Source: GCA-2723085 sp042093455
GTDB lineage: Bacteria > Bacteroidota > Bacteroidia > Flavobacteriales_D > Parvicellaceae
Assembly (NCBI GenBank): GCA_042093455.1
Contig: JBELEU010000050.1
Coordinates: 1-11,957, forward strand
Length of the DNA stretch: 11,957 bases
Direction of reading: 5' to 3'
Shown here: in pieces, positions 1 to 6,873 of the stretch
Layout of the letters: each line of letters begins with the position of its first letter
How positions within the stretch are numbered: position 1 is the first letter of the stretch
Notes under the pieces: model-generated
Databases searched by the model: none
Told to the model about the DNA's origin: nothing
The model's input: the letters and a program-made list of their open reading frames with translations, nothing else
Program-made: the position numbers and the translations under genes

Positions 1-2180
1 TAAGAAGAAAGTCTCCCTTGATTTAAATCACCGTAAATAATACCAAGATCAGTATCGTTTGTGGTGCTTAAGTTGGTTCCTAAGCCTTGAGAAAAGTCTA
101 CTCCGTGGTAATATCCTTGTGTTTGAGTAAATGGAAGTCCAGATCCAAAATTCCATCTGACATTTATTTCCCACTCTTTGTCTTTGCCAAGGTATTTAGT
201 TCCCACTAAGTTAATGTTGTGTCTTCTGTCAAAAACAGGTGCATAGCTTTGAATACCATCCCATCTAGTTACTTTCCCTAGTGAGTATACAAACCATATG
301 TAAGTTTTTTCTGTTGAATATTTTAAAACAGCATCCACCCCATATGCGTCACCGGTCTCAATGATGTAATCTTTTTTGAGAACATCTGCTATTTGATAGT
401 TGTCACTATTGTCATCATACAATTTGTTTCTATTTATATTGGTTAGCTGATTAAACCACTTGTAATAGCCCTCAATGTTTAAGGTTAAATGTCTGTTGAA
501 GTCAAATTCAGACCCAAATATTGCATGAGTTGCTTTTTGTAAAGAATGGGTGCGATCTCTGCTATTTCCATTTTCATCAACAATTTCACTTTGCAAGTTG
601 TCAGGTCCTGAAAGAAACCCGTAAAATAAATTAACAACATCTCTATCAGAATTGGCTGACATGAAATTTTGAGAATAGATTCCACCAGCTGCTTTGATTC
701 TGAACTTTTCAGTTAAGTTGTATTTTAATCCAAGTCTTGGTTCAGGAGAGAAATTTCTGAGTGAAGCATAATATTGTGCCCTAAAACTTGGGTTAATAAT
801 CAATAATCCTTTAATAATTTTGCTGTCCACATAGGCAGCTAATTCTGTCGTGTTATTGTTTTGTTCAATGTTACGTCCTACAGAGTTGAAAAAATCAAAA
901 TTTGTTGTAAATCCGTTAACTTCAATACCGTATTTAACTTCATTTTCTCTAAGAAAATACTTGAAATCAAAACCCATATTAAAACCGTTGATTTTACTAC
1001 TTCTCGGAGGAAGTGCTAGTCCAGTTACTGGATCATCTTCAGTCAATGAAATTTCATAATCACTTAAATTAAACTTACCCATAATCAAAACAGGGGAACC
1101 AGCTGGTACAACTACAAAGTTAGTTCCTACTCCAGAGGCATTCCAGTTTAAGTCTGAAACAGCTTTATATTTAACTTGGTCTCTGTAGTTAAAGCCAAAA
1201 AAGTTTACTTTACTTCCATTGTCACTATTGATGGAAACTTTCCCATAAATATCAGTAAAATTGAAAGGTAGTCCTTCCCAATTTGCAGACGTATCAATAT
1301 AGGAATACAGTAATTTTGAAGTTTGTTCTAAGTAAGAGGTTTTTCCAGAAAACACATATGAAATTGTAGAGCTACCTCCTTCTTTTAGAGGTTTTATGGG
1401 GCCTTCTAAAGTTAATTTAGCTCCAAATGGATTGATTGACATTTTACCTGCATGGTGTTTTTTATTCCCATCTTTTGTTGTTATGTCCATAACTGAGGAA
1501 ATTCTTCCACCATATTCTGCAGAAAATCCTCCAGTATAAATGTCAGCACTTTTAATAATTTCTGTATCAAAAACAGAGAAGAAACCAATGGAGTGAAAAG
1601 GATTATAAATGGTCATTCCATCCAATAAAACTTTATTCTGAATAGGTGATCCCCCTCTTATATACATTTGCCCCCCTTGGTCACCGGTCGTAACAACACC
1701 AGGAGCTGTTTGTAGATATTGTGCAAAATCAGGCTCGCCACCAACAGAAACAACATGAGCAAAATCTTTAGGAGTAGCTTTAATGACAGACATTTTAACT
1801 TCAGTTTTTCTGTCTTCAGCTTCTGCACTGTATTCAAACTCATCTAATATTTCATCGTTAACTTCCATGTAGAAGTTTTTCGTTAGAATTCTCCCAGGCC
1901 TTAGCTCTAATTCTATTTCGATGGTTTTAAATTCAATGTTTGAAATTTCAATGGTGAGTTTTCCAGCTTTGAGTTTAGTAATTTGGTAAAAACCATTAAG
2001 GTCAGTAGATGCGCCAACGCCAGTTCCTTTGATTTTAACATTAGTTCCAAAGGAAGGTTCTCCTGTTTCTTGCTCATAAATGATTCCCCTTAAAGTACTT
2101 GTTTGGGACTTTATTATTGAGGGGGTTAGTGATAAAAATAGTACTAAAAGAAGTGATGGAAGTTTTAAATTGAAATTCAT
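1..2180 (-). CDS. TonB-dependent outer-membrane receptor with N-terminal carboxypeptidase-regulatory-like domain (3' end outside window)
   Basis: Outer-membrane active transporter of the TonB-dependent receptor family; the substrate cannot be read from the sequence. The minus-strand frame is open from an ATG at 2180 to the left edge (726 codons), so the stop lies outside. Residues 1-25 are a hydrophobic signal peptide ending in KSQ. Residues about 27-105 form a CarboxypepD_reg-like beta domain (LRGIIYEQETGEP, STDLNGFYQI, then a GKLTIEISNIEFKT strand). The plug domain follows (about 125-235), with MYIRGGSP, VLLDGMTIYNP and YTGGFSAEYGGRISS, all typical of the family. The remainder is beta-barrel, and the last visible residues, NQGRLSS, usually sit about 60-80 residues before the end. 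An in-frame ATG at 2186 is an alternative start. The gene begins about 18 bases after the peptidase gene stop, so co-transcription is likely, with a role in taking up peptidase products an inference only. Confidence 0.93.
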   Translation of the reverse strand, partial: MNFNLKLPSLLLVLFLSLTPSIIKSQTSTLRGIIYEQETGEPSFGTNVKIKGTGVGASTDLNGFYQITKLKAGKLTIEISNIEFKTIEIELELRPGRILTKNFYMEVNDEILDEFEYSAEAEDRKTEVKMSVIKATPKDFAHVVSVGGEPDFAQYLQTAPGVVTTGDQGGQMYIRGGSPIQNKVLLDGMTIYNPFHSIGFFSVFDTEIIKSADIYTGGFSAEYGGRISSVMDITTKDGNKKHHAGKMSINPFGAKLTLEGPIKPLKEGGSSTISYVFSGKTSYLEQTSKLLYSYIDTSANWEGLPFNFTDIYGKVSINSDNGSKVNFFGFNYRDQVKYKAVSDLNWNASGVGTNFVVVPAGSPVLIMGKFNLSDYEISLTEDDPVTGLALPPRSSKINGFNMGFDFKYFLRENEVKYGIEVNGFTTNFDFFNSVGRNIEQNNNTTELAAYVDSKIIKGLLIINPSFRAQYYASLRNFSPEPRLGLKYNLTEKFRIKAAGGIYSQNFMSANSDRDVVNLFYGFLSGPDNLQSEIVDENGNSRDRTHSLQKATHAIFGSEFDFNRHLTLNIEGYYKWFNQLTNINRNKLYDDNSDNYQIADVLKKDYIIETGDAYGVDAVLKYSTEKTYIWFVYSLGKVTRWDGIQSYAPVFDRRHNINLVGTKYLGKDKEWEINVRWNFGSGLPFTQTQGYYHGVDFSQGLGTNLSTTNDTDLGIIYGDLNQGRLSS

Positions 2181-2198
2181 TGTCATCGAATTTAATAT

Positions 2199-2876
2199 TT
2201 ATTTCTTTTCAATGGGTTGATTATTATTTATAATATAGTTTAAAACTTTTGTCATTAAATGAACTCTATCTTTTCCTCTTACATTGTGAGGGTGCATTGG
2301 ATATGGGAAAAAATCCAACTGAACCCCTTTTGAAATACATTCCTGAACGTAGGCCAAGTTATGTTGCATTACAACTACATCATCGTTTGTTCCATGAATT
2401 AGAAGTAATTTTCCTTTTAAATTTTCAACATAATTCAGCAGGCTAGCTTCTTTGTATCCAGTTGGGTTTTGTTCAGGTTTGTCCATGTATCTTTCTCCAT
2501 ACATGATTTCGTACCATTTCCAGTCAATTACTGGACCTCCACCAACACCTGTTGTAAATACTCCAGGTTTTCGTGTCATTAAAGAAGTGGTCATGAAGCC
2601 ACCATAGCTCCATCCGTGTACAGCTAGTCTCGAAGAGTCCACATATTTTAACGATTTCAAGTAATTTACACCTACAAGTTGATCTTCAATCTCAAGTGTT
2701 CCTAATTTTCTATGAATAGAACTTTCAAATTCAAAACCTCTATGGTCTGAACCTCTTCCGTCTAGGGTGAAAATTAAATATCCCTGTTCAGCCATCCAAT
2801 GCATCCATAAGCTTGCACCATTTAGCCAATTATTTGTTACTAATTGAGCATGCGGACCTCCGTAAACATAAACCAA
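2199..2876 (-). CDS. S9 family peptidase (DPP IV-like), C-terminal catalytic part, separated by a frameshift
   Basis: Alpha/beta-hydrolase catalytic domain of a prolyl-oligopeptidase/DPP IV-type serine peptidase. Visible are YVYGGPHAQ, the nucleophile motif GWSYGGF (Ser90 of this piece), the acid in HGTNDD (Asp165) and the base in DRVHLM (His206), so the triad is intact. The residue after the DD pair is Val; human DPP IV has a substrate-contacting Asn there. The only start in this frame is a TTG at 2876, which falls inside the conserved KKYPVLVYVYGG strand and cannot be a true start. The frame stays open upstream to 3014 and encodes NPLENYQIGS and WKLYGRLIKPSDFNP, the normal linker between propeller and hydrolase. 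This is therefore the second half of the gene whose first half ends at 2959, not a separate gene. If the frameshift is real, this part is probably not made. Confidence 0.9.
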   Translation of the reverse strand: MVYVYGGPHAQLVTNNWLNGASLWMHWMAEQGYLIFTLDGRGSDHRGFEFESSIHRKLGTLEIEDQLVGVNYLKSLKYVDSSRLAVHGWSYGGFMTTSLMTRKPGVFTTGVGGGPVIDWKWYEIMYGERYMDKPEQNPTGYKEASLLNYVENLKGKLLLIHGTNDDVVVMQHNLAYVQECISKGVQLDFFPYPMHPHNVRGKDRVHLMTKVLNYIINNNQPIEKK

Positions 2877-2958
2877 TACCGGATATTTTTTTTCAGGATT
2901 AAAATCACTGGGTTTAATTAACCTTCCATATAGTTTCCATTCATTTTCTGTCTTAAGT

Positions 2959-4332
2959 TCAATGGATGAGGTAGATCCAATTTGGTAGTTTTCTAGAGGG
3001 TTTTTTAGATTTATTTATTACAGTTTTTTTATTGTTTATTAAGTTGACGATTTGGGTTGTTCCTGGATTAGTTGAAGAAGAAAACTGATCAATTAAGTAT
3101 TTTCTATTTGGACTTAATTGGGCCTTATGAACACCCTCGTCAGTTGTTATTTTTTTATTTAATAATGAATTTATGTTTACGGAAAAAACATGCATTTCTC
3201 TTGGGTCATTTCCTGTTCCAGTGTAATAAATAGTTTTTGTTTTTTCATCTATTCCAAGAATTGATGTGGTTACCCATTTATTTTTTGTGATCTGAGCTAT
3301 TAACTTGCCATCAATGTTGTAGTGGTAAATGTTCATGAATCCATCTCTTTCACTCAAGGTTAAAAACTCATTTTTTTGGTATGGAATGAAGTACAAAGGA
3401 AATTCTGGTTCAACCCATTTTTCGTTTTTTTCTTCAAATAAAATGGAAATTAATTCTCCATTTTCAGAAGAATATTTATTCCATTTAAGGTGGTTTTGAT
3501 CTCTGTTTAGCTCAGCAATGTAAACCATCTTGCTCATTGGCCCCCATGTGAGGTTTGTTACATAATCATCTGCATTGTTTTTTACTTTAAGATATAGAGT
3601 TTTTTGTGTTAACAGGTCATAAATTCCAACTCTGCCGTATTCACTTTTTTGACCAGCCATTGGATATTTAATTGACTTTAATTTTCCAGGTGTAGTGTTT
3701 ATATTCAGTAATGGATAATCTGCTACATCAGATTCATCTTTTTCATAAAATGCTACCTTAGAATTGTCAGGACTCCAAAAAATACCCTTAGAGATTCCAA
3801 ATTCAAACCTGTGTATGGCTTGACCAGCTACTATTTCATTTGTACTGTGAGATGTTATAGAAACAGCGCTATCGTTTTTATTGGCAATATATAAGTTATT
3901 GTCAATCGTAAAAGCAATGTTTTCTTTGTTCGGACTTGCTGTAATATTTTCTGCTTTTTTAGGAAATAAAAGCTTTGTGTTTTTGCCATCTTTAACTTTT
4001 ATAAGTTGATTATTACTGATAAATGACCAACTTTTTGTGTTTTCTATACTCCAATTGTTAAAATACCGAAAACTAGAGTCTATATTAAATGGGTTTAATT
4101 TTTCTTTTCTCTTTGTTTGACTTGGTTTAAAAACTTCAATTTTATTGTCAGAATTTTTAATGGCTAATAAATTGTTTTCTGTCCATTTTAAACCTCTCAT
4201 TGAGTTAGGATAAAGCCCTTTGTAGTATCCTAAAACAGCATCATCAAGACTGAGTTCTTTAAGTGTTTTATCTTGGGCATTAAAAATACTTGTTGAAATA
4301 AGTATTGTAGCTAATAGAATTATTCTTGACAT
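2959..4332 (-). CDS. S9 family peptidase (DPP IV-like), N-terminal beta-propeller part, truncated by a frameshift
   Basis: First half of a secreted dipeptidyl-peptidase IV-like enzyme that would remove N-terminal dipeptides from peptides in the periplasm. From the ATG at 4332, residues 1-19 are a signal peptide (MSRIILLATILISTSIFNAQ region), followed by the DPP IV N-terminal propeller, including HRFEFGISKGIFWSPD and AFYEKDESDVADYP. The Glu in RFEFG lies where DPP IV enzymes carry the glutamates that bind the substrate amino terminus. A TTG at 4347 would add five residues, but it overlaps a likely -7 promoter element, so ATG 4332 is preferred. After VINKSK the frame runs into PSRKLPNWIYLIH and a TGA, which is out-of-frame sequence. 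Removing one A from the run at 3001-3006 restores a continuous protein of about 710 residues, the usual length of the family. Confidence 0.88.
   Translation of the reverse strand: MSRIILLATILISTSIFNAQDKTLKELSLDDAVLGYYKGLYPNSMRGLKWTENNLLAIKNSDNKIEVFKPSQTKRKEKLNPFNIDSSFRYFNNWSIENTKSWSFISNNQLIKVKDGKNTKLLFPKKAENITASPNKENIAFTIDNNLYIANKNDSAVSITSHSTNEIVAGQAIHRFEFGISKGIFWSPDNSKVAFYEKDESDVADYPLLNINTTPGKLKSIKYPMAGQKSEYGRVGIYDLLTQKTLYLKVKNNADDYVTNLTWGPMSKMVYIAELNRDQNHLKWNKYSSENGELISILFEEKNEKWVEPEFPLYFIPYQKNEFLTLSERDGFMNIYHYNIDGKLIAQITKNKWVTTSILGIDEKTKTIYYTGTGNDPREMHVFSVNINSLLNKKITTDEGVHKAQLSPNRKYLIDQFSSSTNPGTTQIVNLINNKKTVINKSKKPSRKLPNWIYLIH
3001..3006 (-). other. Probable one-base insertion in an A homopolymer that breaks the peptidase gene
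   Basis: On the coding strand this is TCT followed by six A and then CCCTCTAG. With six A the frame reads K-S-K-K-P-S-R and stops at 2959. With five A it reads K-S-K-N-P-L-E-N-Y-Q-I-G, and continues without a break into the catalytic domain. The upstream frame is intact until here. The downstream frame has a TAA at 3015-3017, so the switch must occur between about 2961 and 3014. A homopolymer sequencing or assembly error is the simplest explanation; a real mutation is possible. Confidence 0.8.
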
Positions 4333-4344
4333 TTTATTTTTTTT

Positions 4345-4379
4345 CAAATATATCCAATAACTAATTATTTTTTTTCAAA
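4345..4379 (-). promoter_or_regulatory. Candidate Bacteroidota-type promoter for the S9 peptidase/receptor unit
   Basis: Minus strand: TTTG (4379-4376), 23 bases, then TATATTTG (4352-4345), an exact match to the Bacteroidota -7 element TAnnTTTG. A TTG to -7 spacing of 17-23 bases is known for Flavobacterium promoters, so this is at the upper limit. Transcription would start only a few bases before the ATG at 4332, giving a very short leader. This argues against the TTG at 4347 as start codon. The region is very AT-rich, so chance matches are possible. Confidence 0.45.
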
Positions 4380-4403
4380 AATTGTATATTGACTTAAAAA
4401 AAT

Positions 4404-5554
4404 ATCAAAAATCATTTTGACATAATATTTTCAGGTTGGGGTGCTAGCACTTGCATTTTGATTTTAGAAATGCAAAAACATAACTTATTGTCAGATAAGT
4501 CAATATTAATTATTGATTCAGATTTAAAAAAAGAAAACGATAAAACTTTTTGTTTTTGGACAACTGAAGCAGATGAAATTTTCAAAGATTATGAATCTAT
4601 TATTTCCAATCAGTGGAATAACATACAGATTAATGATTTTGAAGCTCAAAGTATTTTACCCTTAAAATATTGTCATATTTCAAGCAAGGATTTATATGAT
4701 TTTGTAAGAAAATTAATTGATATAAATAACATTGTTTTTTTACAAGCTAATGTTAGTCATTTAGCTAAGCAAGACAAAAGGTTTAACATAAATACTTCAA
4801 AAGGGTCGTTCTTCTCAGAGTGGGTATTCAATAGTATTCCTAATCGTTGGTCAAGTGGCGCTAATGAAAAGTTTAATATTTCTCAATCTTTTGTAGGTTT
4901 TAAAATTCAATTGATAGATGCTGAATTTAAGGATGACACTTACAGAATGATGGATTTTAGAGTTGATCAGTCACAAGCAACTCAGTTTATTTATATACTA
5001 CCCTATGATGCTAAAAATGCTTTAGTAGAGCTTACAAGATTTGGTAAGCATATAATTGAAGAAAATGAAGCCAAACTGGAATTAGACAAATACATTAAAA
5101 GTCATTTTGGAAATTACAAAACAATTGATGTAGAGAAAGGGGTGATTCCAATGAGTTCATTGCTCCCTAAGGCTAAAGAAATTGACAAATGTGTTAACAT
5201 TGGGACAAGAGCTGGAAGTGTAAAACCCAGTACAGGTTACGCTTTTAAAACCATGTATAATCATGCTGTAGATATATGTAAGAACAGTCAATTGAATAAA
5301 AGTGTTTTTAAGAGAAATAAAAGATTTTTGTTCTACGATCAACTTTTATTGATCATACTTACCCTATGGTCTAATAAAGGGAGGTTTGTTTTTGAAAGAT
5401 TATTTCAGGTGAAATCCTCTCGTTTTGTACTTCGCTTCTTGGATGAGAAAACAACTCTTAAAGAAGAATTTGGAATGTTTGGAAGGCTTCCTGTCGGTTT
5501 GTTTTTAAAGGCGACTTTAGTTTGGTTTTATTGGCGCTTTAAGTCTTTTGTAAT
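4404..5554 (+). CDS. crtY: Lycopene beta-cyclase, CrtY family (no standard start codon; 3' end lost in assembly gap)
   Basis: FAD-dependent cyclase that closes the ends of lycopene to give beta-carotene. The family is recognised from the Rossmann start DIIFSGWGAST (the GxG motif that binds FAD), ILIIDSD followed by NDKTFCFW, VFNSIP, GVIPM, and the C-terminal signature NIGTRAGSVKPSTGYAFK. It runs into the N gap after RFLDEKTTL and FYWRFKSFV, at about 383 codons; CrtY proteins are about 380-390 residues, so only a few residues should be missing. The start is a problem. The first TTG/ATG-type start in frame is TTG 4458, which would remove the FAD motif. The homologous frame is open back to a TAA at 4395, and in it the ATC at 4404 sits where Met is expected (ATC then KNHFDIIFSGWGA). 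Either a rare non-ATG start is used or there is a sequence error upstream. Divergent from the peptidase gene, with only about 70 bases between them. Confidence 0.88.
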
Positions 5555-5654
5555 NNNNNNNNNNNNNNNNNNNNNNNNNNNNNNNNNNNNNNNNNNNNNN
5601 NNNNNNNNNNNNNNNNNNNNNNNNNNNNNNNNNNNNNNNNNNNNNNNNNNNNNN
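5555..5654. other. Assembly gap, 100 N
   Basis: Exactly 100 N, the usual placeholder for a scaffold gap of unknown length. The left side is the end of lycopene cyclase; the right side begins about 100 residues into a Blh-type protein (QTDFKTWG). The missing DNA must hold the last codons of crtY, any spacer, and roughly the first 100 codons of blh, so it is probably at least 300 bases, not 100. A single frame stays open through the Ns by chance. Confidence 0.97.
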
Positions 5655-6212
5655 CAAACTGATTTTAAAACGTGGGGGATAGAGCATAATGTTTTTGCTT
5701 TATTGTGGGGATTAGTTCTTTTGTTGTTTATGTTTTTGACCCACTTTATAGAGTTTAATTTAATTCTTGATATTTTGGGGGTGCATGCTGTTGACGATTT
5801 TGAATACAGGTATTTATTGTCAACATTAATTCTAAGTCCATTTATTTTGTATGCTATTGTGAAACAAAAATGGAAATGGTTGTTGAGTTTACTTTTTTTA
5901 TTTTTTGCTCAAAGAGTTAGTCTGATAACAGCTTTTGGTATTTATTTTATTTTTCAACACAGTAGATTTGGGTGGTTGCATTTGCAAAACAAATTGCAGC
6001 TGAACAACATTCAGATGTTTGTAAAAGCACTTCCTTTTAATTTAGGAGCAATTTTAATTTATTGGTTGGTTTTCGTTAAAATGAACAATTCTTATCAAGA
6101 AAACGTGGCCTACTTTTTTGTGTTTTTGTCATGCATAAGTTTTCCTCATGTATTTTGCATGACATTTTTTTACAAAAAGTTTGCCATTAAACGTAACGAG
6201 AATCGAGACTAA
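5655..6212 (+). CDS. blh: Brp/Blh family beta-carotene 15,15'-dioxygenase, C-terminal part
   Basis: Integral-membrane, iron-dependent enzyme that splits beta-carotene into two retinal molecules. The 185 residues after the gap show about five hydrophobic segments and the family's C-terminal pattern: FGIYFIFQHSRFGWLHL (His102 and His109 of this piece), then FVKALPFNLGA, then FFVFLSCISFPHV (His165), ending in FFYKK and a basic tail. The N-terminal half, which carries the other predicted iron-ligand histidines, lies in the N gap. Family length is about 280-310 residues. Placement directly after crtY fits a carotene-to-retinal operon. The last 26 bases overlap the end of the convergent acyltransferase gene. 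Brp/Blh assignment is confident; the exact product (retinal rather than another cleavage product) is inferred from the family. Confidence 0.87.
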   Translation, partial: QTDFKTWGIEHNVFALLWGLVLLLFMFLTHFIEFNLILDILGVHAVDDFEYRYLLSTLILSPFILYAIVKQKWKWLLSLLFLFFAQRVSLITAFGIYFIFQHSRFGWLHLQNKLQLNNIQMFVKALPFNLGAILIYWLVFVKMNNSYQENVAYFFVFLSCISFPHVFCMTFFYKKFAIKRNENRD

Positions 6213-6777
6213 ATTTTCTAGGAAACTTAGCCCCTTTTGAAATGTAAAAGTCCATGATTTCTTTCATGTCTTTCATTACATCGCCACTAGGATAAATTGC
6301 TTTTCCAACACCAGCTATTTTGTTTTTATAATCAAGATAACCTAAACAAATTGGTACGTTAGCAGTCTTAGCAATGTGGTAAAACCCTGTTTTCCATTTT
6401 TGGTTTATGCTTCTAGTGCCTTCTGGTGTTACCATAAGTACTAGGTTAGAGTAGTGGTCAAACAATTTAGCCATTAAGTCTACCTTGCCTCCTTTAATGT
6501 TTTTTTTAGTTTTAGTGGTGTCAATCGGTACTCCACCAAGGGGTTTGATGATTAAATTAAAAGGAAACTTGAACCACTGTTTTTTTATGGTAAATTTCAT
6601 GGGCACTTTAAGAACTTTCATTGATAACATGCAATAGTAGAAATCCCAGTTGCTTGTGTGTGGAGCAGCAATCATTACGCAATGGTTAAACTGTTTTGGA
6701 GTATTTTCATCAACCTTCCAGCCTGATATTTTTAATAGTAATTTATATAAAAACATATTTTGTTTAACTATTGACAT
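6187..6777 (-). CDS. PlsC-like 1-acyl-sn-glycerol-3-phosphate acyltransferase family protein
   Basis: Acyltransferase of the lysophospholipid acyltransferase family, acting at the inner membrane face. The 196-residue protein has the catalytic H(x)5D motif in APHTSNWDF (about residues 38-46), the GGVPID block, and the PEGTRS motif that binds the glycerol phosphate. It lacks a clear hydrophobic N-terminal helix and is shorter than the usual PlsC (about 240 residues). It belongs to a compact subgroup common in Bacteroidota, so the true acceptor may be an aminolipid or other lipid rather than lysophosphatidate. ATG at 6777. It follows the DUF819 gene by 96 bases, with its own -7-like element in between, and ends inside the convergent blh gene. 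Confidence 0.85.
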   Translation of the reverse strand: MSIVKQNMFLYKLLLKISGWKVDENTPKQFNHCVMIAAPHTSNWDFYYCMLSMKVLKVPMKFTIKKQWFKFPFNLIIKPLGGVPIDTTKTKKNIKGGKVDLMAKLFDHYSNLVLMVTPEGTRSINQKWKTGFYHIAKTANVPICLGYLDYKNKIAGVGKAIYPSGDVMKDMKEIMDFYISKGAKFPRKFSLDSRYV

Positions 6778-6788
6778 TAAATATTAAA

Positions 6789-6796
6789 CAAATATA
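6789..6796 (-). promoter_or_regulatory. -7 promoter element candidate upstream of the acyltransferase
   Basis: Reads TATATTTG on the minus strand, an exact match to TAnnTTTG, ending 11 bases before the ATG at 6777. No TTG is seen 17-23 bases further upstream, so the -33 part is not supported. It suggests that the acyltransferase can be transcribed separately from the DUF819 gene. Confidence 0.35.
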
Positions 6797-6829
6797 GTTT
6801 TAATTTAACAGCGTTTGAGAATATTATTG

Positions 6830-6860
6830 AATTATTTGAAAAGATTTTAATCAAATAATT
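6830..6860 (-). terminator. AT-rich perfect inverted repeat after the DUF819 gene, possible terminator
   Basis: Two perfect 10-base arms, AATTATTTGA (6830-6839) and TCAAATAATT (6851-6860), around an 11-base loop, starting 14 bases past the DUF819 stop. The stem has only one G-C pair per arm-end region and no clean T-run follows on the minus strand, so intrinsic termination is only one option. An operator for the acyltransferase is another, since the repeat lies just upstream of its -7 element. Confidence 0.35.
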
Positions 6861-6873
6861 TTACTGAATCTTT

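Noticed and set aside
485..1843. Several short open frames (for example 485-685, 850-1059, 1658-1843)
   Set aside because: They lie inside the TonB-dependent receptor gene in other frames. The receptor frame is continuous and matches the family throughout.
2961..3014. Programmed ribosomal frameshift in the peptidase gene
   Set aside because: The shift needed is +1 or -2 at a plain A run, with no supporting structure or known precedent in this family. A homopolymer error is simpler.
4458..6212. Single 584-residue lycopene cyclase-dioxygenase fusion
   Set aside because: The frame passes through 100 N of unknown true length, and the N-terminal part of Blh is missing from the joined product.
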